64,000 nt of DNA from Bradyrhizobium diazoefficiens (GTDB lineage Bacteria; Pseudomonadota; Alphaproteobacteria; Rhizobiales; Xanthobacteraceae), in contig NZ_CP067041.1 of NCBI RefSeq assembly GCF_016599855.1, forward strand, positions 6,262,001 through 6,326,000. Reading direction: 5' to 3'. The position numbers and the translations under genes are program-made. Below the pieces are notes generated by a model. That model was given only the letters and a program-made list of their open reading frames with translations. It was not told the DNA's origin and made no database searches. This document shows positions 56,048-64,000 of this stretch, one piece after another. Position 1 is the stretch's first letter. Every line of letters starts with the position of its first letter.

Positions 56048-56254
56048 TCAAGAAAGTTTCAGCGCCTCACGCCGGAGTGAGCTTGCTTCCGGCGCGATTT
56101 CCGGGGAGTCGACAACCGGGAGCGCGTTCAGCAAGTCCGTGGCCTCGCTGATTAATTGCGCGGCGCGACGGCGGCTGCCGACTTTCAAAATGCATTTGTC
56201 ATGGGCCAGCACAACGTAGTCGTTGCCGACCTTGATTATGGAATAGCTTGTCAT
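56048..56254 (-). CDS. Small conserved hypothetical protein
   Basis: A 68-residue soluble protein. YSIIKVGNDYVVLAHDKCILKVGSRRRAAQLISEATDLL has a beta-hairpin then a helix (AAQLISEA) in the style of DUF-type rhizobial small proteins. The Ser/Pro tail is disordered. I recall near-copies in Bradyrhizobium but no function. Confidence 0.65.
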   Translation of the reverse strand: MTSYSIIKVGNDYVVLAHDKCILKVGSRRRAAQLISEATDLLNALPVVDSPEIAPEASSLRREALKLS

Positions 56255-56411
56255 TGAAATCCCCGAACCGACCGAGCCCGGCTTCTGACGCTGCGTAGCA
56301 CCGTTCGTTCCTGCAGAAACGTGAACGACGGACGGGTAGTTTATCAGCTGTTAAGATGAACGAATGCGCAATCCGATTGTGCAGCTTGCGCAAGGTCTGG
56401 CATGAGCTGGC

Positions 56412-56876
56412 TCAAAAGCGGACAGTCATGCCGGCGTGACTGAGTGAAAATCCGAGACGCTTGTAGAAGCGCTGCGCGTCGAGGCGGCTCGAATGCGTCA
56501 GCAATTCGACCAGATTGCAGCCGCGCGCTTTTGCCTCTGCCACTGCCCATTGCACCAATTGCTCGCCGATGCCGCGGCTGCGGCAATCACTGGCAACGCG
56601 GACATCCTCGAGCAGACCGCGGATGCCACCTTGCGAGCTGAGGCCGGGCAGGATCGCGAGTTGCAGGCAGCCGACCACCCTGCCCTCGCTCTCGGCGACG
56701 ACGAGCCTCAGGTTCGAATCGCGCTCGACCTGCTCGAACGCTGCGTAGTAGACCGCCGGAAGCGGATCCTCGACGCGCTCGCGGGCGCGGCCGAGATGGT
56801 CGTCGGCGAGCATCGCCACGATCGCCGGAACGTCCTCGCGGCGCGCGGGGCGGATGGAGACGGGCTTCGCGTTCAT
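56412..56876 (-). CDS. GNAT-family N-acetyltransferase
   Basis: A 154-residue GNAT enzyme. SIRPARREDVPAIVAMLADD is the family N-terminus. LRLVVAESEGRVVGCLQLAIL and GLLEDVRVASDCRSRGIGEQLVQWAVAEAKARGC hold strand 4 and the acetyl-CoA pyrophosphate loop (Q/RxxGxG/A as SRGIGE). The closing HSSRLDAQRFYKRLGF is usual for this group. It acetylates an amine; the target is unknown. Confidence 0.88.
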   Translation of the reverse strand: MNAKPVSIRPARREDVPAIVAMLADDHLGRARERVEDPLPAVYYAAFEQVERDSNLRLVVAESEGRVVGCLQLAILPGLSSQGGIRGLLEDVRVASDCRSRGIGEQLVQWAVAEAKARGCNLVELLTHSSRLDAQRFYKRLGFSLSHAGMTVRF

Positions 56877-56907
56877 AAAGGAAACTCCAGGACTCTGCGC
56901 GAGGGAG

Positions 56908-57498
56908 TCAGCGCGCCGGCGCTAGACCGAGATAGGCCTCGGCCTCAGTGATCCAGCGGCGGATGGCGGCATAACGGCCGAGACCGAACCCGCCTTCATG
57001 CGCGAGGCGCGTATAGGCGAGCAGCGAGACGTCGGCGAGCGAAACCGCCTCGCCTGCAAAGAAGCCGCTCGTTGCGAGATGCTGCTCCATGCGGTCGAGC
57101 GCCGCATAGCCGCGCTTGACCTTGTCAGGGTCGAGCTCGGAGGCATCCTTGCCGAGATAGACCAGCTGGAAGCGGCAGACTGCGATATAAGGTTCGTGGC
57201 TGTACTGCTCCCAAAACAGCCATTCATCCATCTTGGCCGCCGCGAAGGCATCGCGCGGGACAAGTGCGCTGTCGCGGGCCAGATAGCGCATGATGGCATT
57301 GGACTGCGCCAGCGTGCGGCCGTCGTCGAAGGCGACGGTCGGCACCTGGCCGGCGCCGTTGATTGCCAGGAATTGCGGCGTACGCGTGTCGCCCTTGCGG
57401 GTGTCGGTCTCGATCCAATTGTAAGGCAGCGCGAGCTTATCGCAGACCCACTTCACCTTGAGGCAATTGCCGGAGTTGCTGTCGCCGTAGATCTTCAT
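56908..57498 (-). CDS. Glutathione S-transferase
   Basis: 196 residues from the ATG at 57498 (MKIYGDSNSGNCLKVKWVCDKLALPY); the 19 upstream codons are not part of it. The thioredoxin-like N-domain has SGNCLK with the catalytic Ser position and NGAGQVPTVAFDDGRTLAQSNAIMRYL (glutathione site). The all-helical C-domain follows. It detoxifies electrophiles or peroxides. Sits next to the GNAT gene, 31 bp apart, perhaps co-transcribed. Confidence 0.9.
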   Translation of the reverse strand: MKIYGDSNSGNCLKVKWVCDKLALPYNWIETDTRKGDTRTPQFLAINGAGQVPTVAFDDGRTLAQSNAIMRYLARDSALVPRDAFAAAKMDEWLFWEQYSHEPYIAVCRFQLVYLGKDASELDPDKVKRGYAALDRMEQHLATSGFFAGEAVSLADVSLLAYTRLAHEGGFGLGRYAAIRRWITEAEAYLGLAPAR

Positions 57499-57567
57499 CG
57501 CCGTCGCCCTATTTTGGAGCGACAGAGGATCAGGACGGGCGAAACCTGTCAACACGCGGCGAACGAC

Positions 57568-58446
57568 TCAGAACTTGTAGCCGGCACCGACGCGGAAGTT
57601 GTTCAGGCCGACGGTAATGTCCTTCACGTTCGAAAAGCCGACATGCTCCCATTCGCCGCGGACCAGGAAGTTGCCGCAGATCGCGTATTCGACACCGATG
57701 CCGGCCGTCCATCCGTACATGAACGCGTTCACGCGCTGCTCGACGCTCGACCACGCGCCTGTGTCGATCGTGTCCTGATGGTGCGTCGTCGTGGTGACGC
57801 CGCCGACCGTGACCGACGTATCGTAGTCGTCATGCTTGATGTAGGACACGGCCGCGAACCGAGAGACCTCGGCACGACCGATCGCCAGACCGGCGAAAGC
57901 ATAAGGCATGAAGTCGCCGCCGTCCCAGCCGATCCGGCCGCGGAAGGTGGCGTAGTCCTTGAGCTTCAACGAAGCACCGCCGCCGAGGGTGGTGACGTAG
58001 GTGTAGGTATGGCCTGTGGGAGCCGTTTCGCCGGCGATGATCCGTATCATGGAGTCACTGGCCGTACTCGATATGTTGTTCATGTAGCTGTAGTTGGCTT
58101 CGACACCCATCACGGCATCGTAGAGCTGCCAGTTCTTGCCCACATAGGCGCCGAACCCGGTCGACTGAACGTGGTTCTTCGGCAGCAGCGACCATCCGCC
58201 GACCGGCGCCTGGAGGATGCTGTTGCGAAGCATGAAGTCGGTCATCGATTTCGGAGCGTGGCTGAAATCGATATCGGTCGTGGCAAAGCCGAACTGACCG
58301 CCGACATAGAAGCCGTCCCAGTTTTGGGAGGTCTTCGACAGACCGTCGGTGAAGCTGCCGCGCAGGATGGGAAGATCGGAGAGATCGGCTGCGTGTGCGG
58401 CCGACACGGTCCCCAACATCGCTGCCGCCAACAAAAGCCTACGCAT
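57568..58446 (-). CDS. Outer-membrane beta-barrel protein (Omp25/31-like), 1
   Basis: 292 residues from the ATG at 58446 (MRRLLLAAAMLGTVSAAHAADL) with a signal peptide cut at AHA. WDGFYVGGQFGFA is the first strand, and the series of Gly/Tyr-rich strands (GFGAYVGKNWQLYDAVMGVEANYSYM, GRIGWDGGDFMPYAFAGLAIG, GWTAGIGVEYAICGNFLVRGEWEHVGF) ends in a C-terminal Phe (GAGYKF), as outer-membrane barrels require. Resembles the surface antigens of Rhizobiales. Confidence 0.9.
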   Translation of the reverse strand: MRRLLLAAAMLGTVSAAHAADLSDLPILRGSFTDGLSKTSQNWDGFYVGGQFGFATTDIDFSHAPKSMTDFMLRNSILQAPVGGWSLLPKNHVQSTGFGAYVGKNWQLYDAVMGVEANYSYMNNISSTASDSMIRIIAGETAPTGHTYTYVTTLGGGASLKLKDYATFRGRIGWDGGDFMPYAFAGLAIGRAEVSRFAAVSYIKHDDYDTSVTVGGVTTTTHHQDTIDTGAWSSVEQRVNAFMYGWTAGIGVEYAICGNFLVRGEWEHVGFSNVKDITVGLNNFRVGAGYKF

Positions 58447-58560
58447 CGCAACGCTCCATCGAACTCGAACTTTTCGCTCGTGATCATGGCTCGTTAACCT
58501 TAACCAATGGTTGCGTCCGGCGCTTTCATCGGCGCGAGCAATGAAAAATCTGCAAAGCAA

Positions 58561-58587
58561 AACGGCGCGGGATGATCCCGCGCCGTT
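58561..58587 (-). terminator. Hairpin terminator after Omp 2
   Basis: Perfect 12-bp stem AACGGCGCGGGA/TCCCGCGCCGTT with a 3-nt loop; the T run is weak. Lies 29 bp after the stop of the second barrel gene. Confidence 0.65.
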
Positions 58588-58615
58588 AGGAAATCCTAAC
58601 CGATCAGCCTGCCGA

Positions 58616-59452
58616 TCAGCCCTTGGTGACGAGCGGCGGCGGCGCGTAGACCGGCGGGCTGTTGAGCTCCCAGCGCACGCCGAGCTTGACGTCGTGCGAG
58701 GTGATGTCCTTGACCTTGATCGTGGATGCGCCCGAGATGCTGCCGTCGAACGCGCGGAAGTTGCCCGGCGCAGCGTCGCCAAGATCCATGTAGCTGTAGG
58801 CCAGTTCGACGGTGAAGCCCGGGTTGACCTTGTAAGCAAGACCGGCATGCGCGGCCCAGGCCAGGTTCCACTTCCCGTTGTCGCCGAAATAGGTGACGCT
58901 GTTGGACAGCGCGCCGGCGGTGTAACGGACGCCGTTGTCCTGGAAGCTCGAGAGCTTGTTGTAGGAGCCGCCGACACCAGCGCCGATGAACGGTGTGATG
59001 CACCACCAGGTCCCGAGATCGACATAGGCGTTGGCCATCACGACCCACTCGGACTTGCTGCCGGTATAGGTGTTGGCTTCGACGTCGGTCGGGCCGAGCA
59101 CGACGCTGTCCGAACCGTGCAGATTGGCCTTGCCGCGATACTGGCCGGTCACGTCCGCGCGAAACCAGTTGTTGAAGCGATAGCCGACGCCGAGGTCGAA
59201 GAGCGGAGAGGAGTCGAAACCGAGCCCATTCGTCGTAGTCGGAAATGCAGCCGCAGTCGCGCTGTCGATGCGCTTGGCGCTCTGGTTGGTCATGCCGACG
59301 TCGCCGCGGAGATACCAGCCGCCAAAGTCGGAGGGCGGGGCAACCGGCGCGTACATGGGGGGCGGTGCCGCGATCGGCATGTCGGCGGCGAACGCCATCG
59401 ACGAGATCAGTGATGCCGCGCCCGCGGCAAGGAGAGACTTAACGCTACGCAT
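58616..59452 (-). CDS. Outer-membrane beta-barrel protein (Omp25/31-like), 2
   Basis: 278 residues from the ATG at 59452 (MRSVKSLLAAGAASLISSMAFAADMP) with a signal peptide. A Pro-rich spacer (IAAPPPMYAPVAPPSDF) precedes strands such as GGWYLRGDVGMTNQ, LGVGYRFNNWFRADVTGQYRG and VELAYSYMDLGDA. It ends LGVRWELN plus a Pro-rich tail without the terminal Phe. A paralogue-like neighbour of barrel 1, same strand. Probably a major surface protein. Confidence 0.9.
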   Translation of the reverse strand: MRSVKSLLAAGAASLISSMAFAADMPIAAPPPMYAPVAPPSDFGGWYLRGDVGMTNQSAKRIDSATAAAFPTTTNGLGFDSSPLFDLGVGYRFNNWFRADVTGQYRGKANLHGSDSVVLGPTDVEANTYTGSKSEWVVMANAYVDLGTWWCITPFIGAGVGGSYNKLSSFQDNGVRYTAGALSNSVTYFGDNGKWNLAWAAHAGLAYKVNPGFTVELAYSYMDLGDAAPGNFRAFDGSISGASTIKVKDITSHDVKLGVRWELNSPPVYAPPPLVTKG

Positions 59453-59680
59453 TGGCTTCGTCCTTATGGCCAGTGAGGCAAAATACGAGCGCCTCACGTT
59501 CTGGAAACTCACGAGCCGGACGATGCCACCAAATGCTTAAGCGCCACTTAACCCTAATTTTTAAGGTTGATTTTTTCTGATTGCACACGTGGATGCGGCA
59601 CGGGCGTTGCAAAAATGCGGCGCCAGCGCGCCGCAATTGCTAACAAAGTATGAAGCCGCAATGCGGCGAGAGAGGATGTG
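59453..59680. other. Intergenic region, 228 bp
   Basis: AT-richer leader between barrel 2 and the MFS exporter, with runs such as CCTAATTTTTAAGGTTGATTTTTT. It probably carries the barrel promoter; no repeat seen. Confidence 0.4.
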
Positions 59681-60934
59681 TTAATGCGCGTGCCGCGGCA
59701 GTTTCGGCAGAAACACCGCAAGCAGGCCGATCGCGGGCAGATAGGCGCAGACTTGGTAGACGAACTCGATCGAGGTGTGGTCGGCGAGCTTGCCGAGTAC
59801 GGCGGCACCCAGGCCGCCGATGCCGAAGGCGACGCCGAAGAACACGCCGGATATCATGCCGAAGCGATGCGGCACCAGTTCCTGCGCGAACACGATGATC
59901 GACGAGGTCGTCGAGGAGATGATCAGGCCGATGATGACCGACAGCACCGCGCTCGCATAAAGACCGGCAAAGGGCAGCGCCAGCGTGAACGGCAGCGCGC
60001 CGAGGATTGAGATCCAGATCACAATCTTGCGGCCGAAGCGATCTCCCAGTGGTCCACCCAAGAACGCGCCGACCGCGTTCGCCGCAAGGAAGACGAAGAG
60101 ATAGATCTGGGCCGTCTGCGTCGAGACGCCGAAGCGGTCGATCAGATAGAAGATGTAATAGCTCGACAGGCTCGAGACGTAGAGCTGTTTCGAGAACAGC
60201 AGCGCCACCAGCACGGCAAGCGCGATCGCGACGCGGCGCGAGCTCGGTGCCTCGGGATGAGCCTGAACCGCCACCATCTTCTTCGCCTTGGCCTGCGGCT
60301 CGTACCAGCGGCCGATGCGCCAGAGGATGATGATGGCCAGAAAGGCGATCGAGGAGAACCAGGCGATGCTGCCCTGCCCGAACGGCACCACGATCAGCGC
60401 CGCAAGCACCGGCCCCATCGAGGTGCCAAAGCTGCCGCCGAGCTGGAACACCGATTGCGCAAAGCCGTAACGGCCGCCGGAAGCGAGCCGGGCGATGCGC
60501 GCCGACTCCGGATGGAACACCGCGGAGCCGAGACCGACCAGCGCGGCCGCAACGAGGATGACGAGATATTGCTGCGCGACGCTGAGCAGCAGCAGGCCGA
60601 AGAAGGTCGAGGCCATGCCGATCGACAGCGAATAAGGCTGCGCCTTCTTGTCGGTGTAGTGACCGACCACCGGCTGGAGCAGCGAGGCCGTGAACTGGAA
60701 GGCCAGCGTGATCATGCCGATCTGCGCGAAGTCGAGCGCATAGGTGTCCTTCAGGATCGGATACACCGAGGCGATCAGCGATTGCATGGTGTCGTTGAGG
60801 AAGTGCGAGAAGCTGATGCCGGCAAGCACGATGTAGGCCGGCCCTGCGGACGCGGTGGCAGCGGTCGGCGCGACGTCACTGACGACGACCGGCTCGGTCA
60901 GCGTTTCCTCTGAGACGACGACAGGCTTGTTCAC
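59681..60934 (-). CDS. MFS exporter, Fsr-like (fosmidomycin-resistance type)
   Basis: 417 residues with about 12 membrane helices. GISFSHFLNDTMQSLIASVYPILKDTYALDFAQIGMITL is the typical Fsr N-terminus, with the HFLND motif. ALVGLGSAVFHPESARIARLASGGRYGFAQSVFQLGGSFGTSMGPV is its central hallmark. A central loop separates the halves. Relatives export fosmidomycin and other drugs. The IS110 element and a non-coding stretch precede it. Confidence 0.88.
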   Translation of the reverse strand: MNKPVVVSEETLTEPVVVSDVAPTAATASAGPAYIVLAGISFSHFLNDTMQSLIASVYPILKDTYALDFAQIGMITLAFQFTASLLQPVVGHYTDKKAQPYSLSIGMASTFFGLLLLSVAQQYLVILVAAALVGLGSAVFHPESARIARLASGGRYGFAQSVFQLGGSFGTSMGPVLAALIVVPFGQGSIAWFSSIAFLAIIILWRIGRWYEPQAKAKKMVAVQAHPEAPSSRRVAIALAVLVALLFSKQLYVSSLSSYYIFYLIDRFGVSTQTAQIYLFVFLAANAVGAFLGGPLGDRFGRKIVIWISILGALPFTLALPFAGLYASAVLSVIIGLIISSTTSSIIVFAQELVPHRFGMISGVFFGVAFGIGGLGAAVLGKLADHTSIEFVYQVCAYLPAIGLLAVFLPKLPRHAH

Positions 60935-61252
60935 TGTGGCGATCCTGACGCGGCAGATTGCCGCGACCTCACAGCTACGATGCTGGCGGCGGCCAAGCCA
61001 GCGTCAATCGCAAATGGCTGGGATGCGCAGGTTTGCCCCTCCGCACCGGGAGTCTCGTAGCAACCATTAAAGCGACGCCCTGACTTTCGCGAGGATGACG
61101 CCGTGCTTGCGGCCGTCAAGGCGTGGCCTGGCGACAGCGGAGTTAGGGCGAGGCCGGAGCGACGGCCAGCCTTGACCGCCGCGGCGCGCGGCGTCGTTGG
61201 CACGGCAGGTCGGGACGAAGAAACGGTGCTTCGGCCGAACAAAGAAACAGGA
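60935..61252. other. Non-coding stretch, 318 bp, between MFS gene and IS110 transposase
   Basis: No credible gene. The half near the MFS gene is its leader and promoter side; the half near the transposase is probably the downstream end of the IS110 element. The element's boundary cannot be placed by eye. A 100-codon minus frame (60931-61242) looks like a degenerate remnant. Confidence 0.4.
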
Positions 61253-62233
61253 TCAGATGGCTGACGCCCTCGCAGTTGCAGGAGGGTCGGCTGACCACGA
61301 TGTGCCGCGAGCGACGACGGCGTTGATGATGACGAGCAGCTTCCTGGCGCAGGCGATGAGCGCGACCTTGTGGCCCTTACCGGCAGCGATCAACCTTTGG
61401 TACAGAGCCATGAGCTGCGGGTTCCAGCGGAAGGATGCCGGTAGCGCGGCGTTGTAGAGCGCCCGTCGCAGGCGTTCGCGGCCGCCTTCGATGTGACGGA
61501 CGCCGACGCGATCGCCGCTGTCGTCATCGTAGGGCGCAAGCCCCGCGAGGGCTGCGGCTTGCTCTCGCGTGATTTGGCCGATCTCCGGCATCCGGACCAG
61601 GACAGCAACCGCAGTCGGCAGGCCGCTGCCAGCGACGCTCTCGATCAGATCGAGCCGTGCAGCGAGATCGCGATGCTTGCGGATCGCTGCGACCAGAGCC
61701 TTGAGCTCGGCGCGCTTGTGCTTGGCCAAGAGGGCAATCTGGGCAATCTGCTCCTTCCAGAGCGTCTGGAAACGCTCGTTGCGGCAGCTCTCGAGCCGGT
61801 TCTTCAGCCGGGCAATGTCCTCCGTGATCTGATCGATCATCGTCAGATGCTCGGCAAAGGGCAGCAGCCGGGGGTCGGGAGCGGGATGGATCTTCTTGAC
61901 CGCCGCGGTGCAGGCCGCAATCAGCGCGGCATCGATCTTGTCGTTCTTGGCGCGCTGCTGGTGGAACTCGGCATAAGCGCGCACCTGGGCCGGCTGAAAC
62001 ACGACGACCACAAACCGTTGGCGCCGCAGCTCGGCGACGATAGCCTGCTCATAGCCGCCGCTTGCCTCGATTCCGACCCGCCTGACCTTGTGGCGCCGCA
62101 GCCACTCCAGCAGCACTGCATAGCCTTCCGGTTTATTATCGACCTGGATCCGCTCCAGACTACCGTCGAGCGCCACATCGAGCTTACGTTTGCCGGTATC
62201 GATCCCGGCACAGATCGTGATACGCTTGGCCAT
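61253..62233 (-). CDS. IS110-family transposase (DEDD)
   Basis: 326 residues from the ATG at 62233 (MAKRITICAGIDTGKRKLDVALDGS). The RuvC-like DEDD residues are in AGIDTGKRKLDVAL (Asp), GIEASGGYEQAIVAEL (Glu) and QRAKNDKIDAALIA (two Asp). The C-terminal domain (LDLIESVAGSGLPTAVAVLVRMPEIGQI, GVRHIEGGRERLRRALYNAALPASFRWNP) is the IS110 hallmark. Length and frame are intact, so it could be active. A catalytic Ser probably lies in LPASF. Such enzymes are guided by a bridge RNA encoded in the same element. Confidence 0.92.
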   Translation of the reverse strand: MAKRITICAGIDTGKRKLDVALDGSLERIQVDNKPEGYAVLLEWLRRHKVRRVGIEASGGYEQAIVAELRRQRFVVVVFQPAQVRAYAEFHQQRAKNDKIDAALIAACTAAVKKIHPAPDPRLLPFAEHLTMIDQITEDIARLKNRLESCRNERFQTLWKEQIAQIALLAKHKRAELKALVAAIRKHRDLAARLDLIESVAGSGLPTAVAVLVRMPEIGQITREQAAALAGLAPYDDDSGDRVGVRHIEGGRERLRRALYNAALPASFRWNPQLMALYQRLIAAGKGHKVALIACARKLLVIINAVVARGTSWSADPPATARASAI

Positions 62234-62401
62234 CTTCCTCGACCCTCCCTTGTCTGTGCGAACCTGAAGTTCGTTCAACCATCCGGGTCCCGATGAAGTG
62301 CCGACCGCGATCTTGCTACGAAACGCAGCCCTCAAGGCTTCGGTGGGCATCGATCCGATCGATCGGCGGCCCAGCCCGGGCGGCCACCCGGGCTGGGCCA
62401 T
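61253..62401 (-). mobile_element. IS110-family insertion sequence (ends not fixed)
   Basis: The transposase gene and its upstream leader belong together. IS110 elements lack clear inverted repeats, so the ends are uncertain. The upstream non-coding leader (about 62234-62400) contains a GCCCAGCCCGGG/CCCGGGCTGGGC hairpin and is where group-IS110 elements encode a bridge RNA. Confidence 0.6.
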
Positions 62402-62444
62402 TCCTCACGGAACGAGCCCATTCTAATCCAGCCCGCTAAGACAA
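62234..62444 (-). ncRNA. Possible IS110 bridge-RNA region
   Basis: About 210 bp upstream of the transposase start, non-coding, with a strong hairpin (GCCCAGCCCGGG at 62369-62380, CCCGGGCTGGGC at 62387-62398). In IS110-group elements this region makes the bridge RNA that pairs with target and donor DNA. The loops cannot be assigned by eye. Confidence 0.3.
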
Positions 62445-62563
62445 GGGTGGGCAAAGGCGCACTTGCGCCGTGCCCACCATCGATACAGCACTATAATAGA
62501 AATGGTCGGCACGCTTCCGCCTTCGCTCTTCGAGCTACGGCGGACAAGTCGCTTTGCCCACCC
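62445..62563. repeat. MITE-like repeat with 12-bp terminal inverted repeats
   Basis: 119 bp bounded by perfect GGGTGGGCAAAG and CTTTGCCCACCC. The interior has GGCGCACTTGCGCCGTGCCCACCAT and CGCTCTTCGAGCTACGGCGGACAAG, with no coding capacity. It sits 40 bp from the glmM stop. I recall the family as common in Bradyrhizobium, sometimes next to IS elements. Confidence 0.7.
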
Positions 62564-62603
62564 TACCGTATCGAGGAGGCCGCCTTGAAGGATACCAAGA
62601 AAC

Positions 62604-63947
62604 TCAAGCGGCAGCGTGTCCCAGCGCGGAGACGATGGTGTCGACGATGTCCTCGACCAGGATGCGGTCTTCACCCTCGCCCATGACGCGGATCACGGGC
62701 TCGGTGCCGGAGGAGCGGATCAGCAGACGGCCGTGGCCGTTGAGCCGCTTCTCGCCGTCGGAGATCGCCAGCTTCACGTCGGAATCGTCGAGCGGCTTGC
62801 CGCCCTTGTGACGGACGTTCTTCAGGATCTGCGGCAGCGGATCGAAGCGGTGGCAGACTTCCGAGACCGGCCTGCGCAGCTTCTGCACCACCGCCAGCAC
62901 CTGCAAGGCGGCGACGAAGCCGTCGCCGGTGGTGGCATAGTCGGACAGGATGATGTGGCCGGACTGCTCGCCGCCAAGATTGTAGCCGCCGTTCAGCATC
63001 TGCTCGAGCACATAGCGGTCGCCGACCGGCGTGCGGATGAGATCGAGCCCCTGCCCTTTCAGGAAGCGCTCGAGCCCGAGATTGGACATCACAGTCGCGA
63101 CGATGCCCGGACGCGACAGCCGTCCGTCTTCCTTCCAGCTCTGCGCGATCACCGCCAGCAGCTGGTCGCCGTCAACCAGATGGCCGCGCTCGTCGACCAG
63201 GATGACGCGGTCGGCATCACCGTCGAGCGCGATACCGATATCGGCGCGCATCTCGCGCACCTTCTTCGCCAAAGCTTCAGGCGAGGTCGAGCCGCATTCC
63301 TTGTTGATGTTGAAGCCGTCGGGCTCGACGCCGATCGGCACCACGTCAGCGCCCAGTTCCCACAGCGCTTCCGGCACCACCTTGTAGGCCGCACCATTGG
63401 CGCAATCGACCACGACGCGCAGACCGTCGAGCGAGAGATCGCGCGGCAGCGTGCGCTTGGCGAATTCGATGTAGCGGTCATGCACGCCGTCGATGCGGCG
63501 GGCACGGCCCAAGCTCGCACTTTGTGCGAGCTTCTTCTCGATGGGCTCGTCGAGCAGTTGCTCGATCTGCTTCTCGACGTCATCGGAGAGCTTGAAGCCC
63601 TGCGGGCCGAACAGCTTGATGCCGTTGTCCTCGAACAGATTGTGCGAGGCCGAGATCATGACGCCGAGATCGGCGCGCATCGACTTGGTGAGCATCGCGA
63701 CTGCCGGCGTCGGCATCGGGCCGACCAGCAGCACGTCCATGCCGACCGAGGTGAAGCCCGCGACCATCGCATATTCGATCATGTAGCCGGACAGGCGGGT
63801 GTCCTTGCCGATCACGACCCGGTGGCGGTGGTCACCGCGCTGAAACGCAAGGCCGGCGGCCTGGCCAACCTTGAGCGCGAGCTCCGGCGTGATCAGTCCG
63901 TTGGCGCGGCCCCTGATCCCGTCCGTCCCGAAATATTTGCGGCTCAT
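62604..63947 (-). CDS. glmM: Phosphoglucosamine mutase
   Basis: 447 residues from the ATG at 63947 ([17 protein letters not shown]). The phospho-serine is S101 in [16 protein letters not shown]. The Mg loop is [16 protein letters not shown], the sugar loop [19 protein letters not shown], and the phosphate loop [15 protein letters not shown] near the end. It converts glucosamine-6-phosphate to glucosamine-1-phosphate for peptidoglycan and lipopolysaccharide. Length and motifs are complete. Confidence 0.97.
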   Translation of the reverse strand: MSRKYFGTDGIRGRANGLITPELALKVGQAAGLAFQRGDHRHRVVIGKDTRLSGYMIEYAMVAGFTSVGMDVLLVGPMPTPAVAMLTKSMRADLGVMISASHNLFEDNGIKLFGPQGFKLSDDVEKQIEQLLDEPIEKKLAQSASLGRARRIDGVHDRYIEFAKRTLPRDLSLDGLRVVVDCANGAAYKVVPEALWELGADVVPIGVEPDGFNINKECGSTSPEALAKKVREMRADIGIALDGDADRVILVDERGHLVDGDQLLAVIAQSWKEDGRLSRPGIVATVMSNLGLERFLKGQGLDLIRTPVGDRYVLEQMLNGGYNLGGEQSGHIILSDYATTGDGFVAALQVLAVVQKLRRPVSEVCHRFDPLPQILKNVRHKGGKPLDDSDVKLAISDGEKRLNGHGRLLIRSSGTEPVIRVMGEGEDRILVEDIVDTIVSALGHAAA

Positions 63948-64000
63948 ATCGTCCCCCACGCAACAACCAGGGATCCCCACGACAACCACGGGCTACGCGC

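Noticed and set aside
54688..56151. 487-codon plus-strand frame over serC
   Set aside because: Antisense to a complete SerC and Arg/Gly/His-rich.
58447..59025. N-terminal 193-codon extension of the first outer-membrane barrel
   Set aside because: It reads into the second barrel gene out of frame; a signal peptide begins at 58446.

Overview
The window reads as a chromosomal segment of a high-GC alphaproteobacterium, most likely Bradyrhizobium or a close relative in the Nitrobacteraceae. Four things point this way. The DnaG primase has lost all four zinc ligands. The tRNA-His has A73 and no extra 5' G. The trxB-lsrB gene pair and a Nitrobacter-type small chlorite-dismutase-like protein are present. 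The intergenic spaces are full of dispersed palindromic repeats of a kind common in Bradyrhizobium genomes. All of this is inferred from sequence reading alone; no database search was run.

Layout. 0-3.4 kb: a Lys-rich mini-protein, a LysE-type exporter, a single-domain response regulator, a lytic transglycosylase and a small conserved protein. 3.4-7.1 kb: a lower-GC insertion with a Fic protein and an MmeI-like fused restriction-modification enzyme. 7.2-11.7 kb: rpoD and dnaG. 11.8-12.5 kb: a BrnT/BrnA toxin-antitoxin pair. 12.6-20.6 kb: metabolic and transport genes, an ArsR-SRPBCC operon with a very tidy promoter/operator, a GatB/YqeY-domain gene and carA. 20.8-24.8 kb: a cupin gene, an IS4-type element inserted in a palindromic repeat, dps, a methyltransferase, an odd tRNA-Cys-like gene and an ArsR regulator. 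24.9-30.4 kb: an MFS exporter, carB and greA. 30.6-33.6 kb: an Lrp regulator, trxB, lsrB and tandem candidate small RNAs. 33.7-39.4 kb: a DapA-like enzyme, two short membrane proteins, an orphan ParA, an AEC transporter and small secreted proteins.

39.5-44.1 kb is a second lower-GC accessory island ending beside tRNA-His. It holds a TcmP/TcmA three-Cys-motif pair, a small zinc-ribbon-like protein, and a translationally overlapped HAD hydrolase plus three-TM membrane protein. This last pair is the best candidate here for an undescribed (possibly defence) system. 44.4-64 kb: two phasins, a large PAS/histidine-kinase-like protein with a degraded G2 box, a DUF1236 envelope protein, a thiolase, serA and serC, a GNAT acetyltransferase, a GST, two Omp25/31-like porins, an Fsr-like MFS exporter, an IS110 element and glmM.

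How genes work together. carA and carB supply carbamoyl phosphate although they lie about 5.5 kb apart. serC and serA lie in the same direction and give two of the three serine-biosynthesis steps. trxB, lsrB and the candidate sRNAs form a plausible redox and transport-control module. The phasins and the thiolase fit acyl-CoA/polyhydroxyalkanoate metabolism. Two insertion sequences and at least four repeat families mark recombination-prone spots. No CRISPR array and no rRNA were seen.
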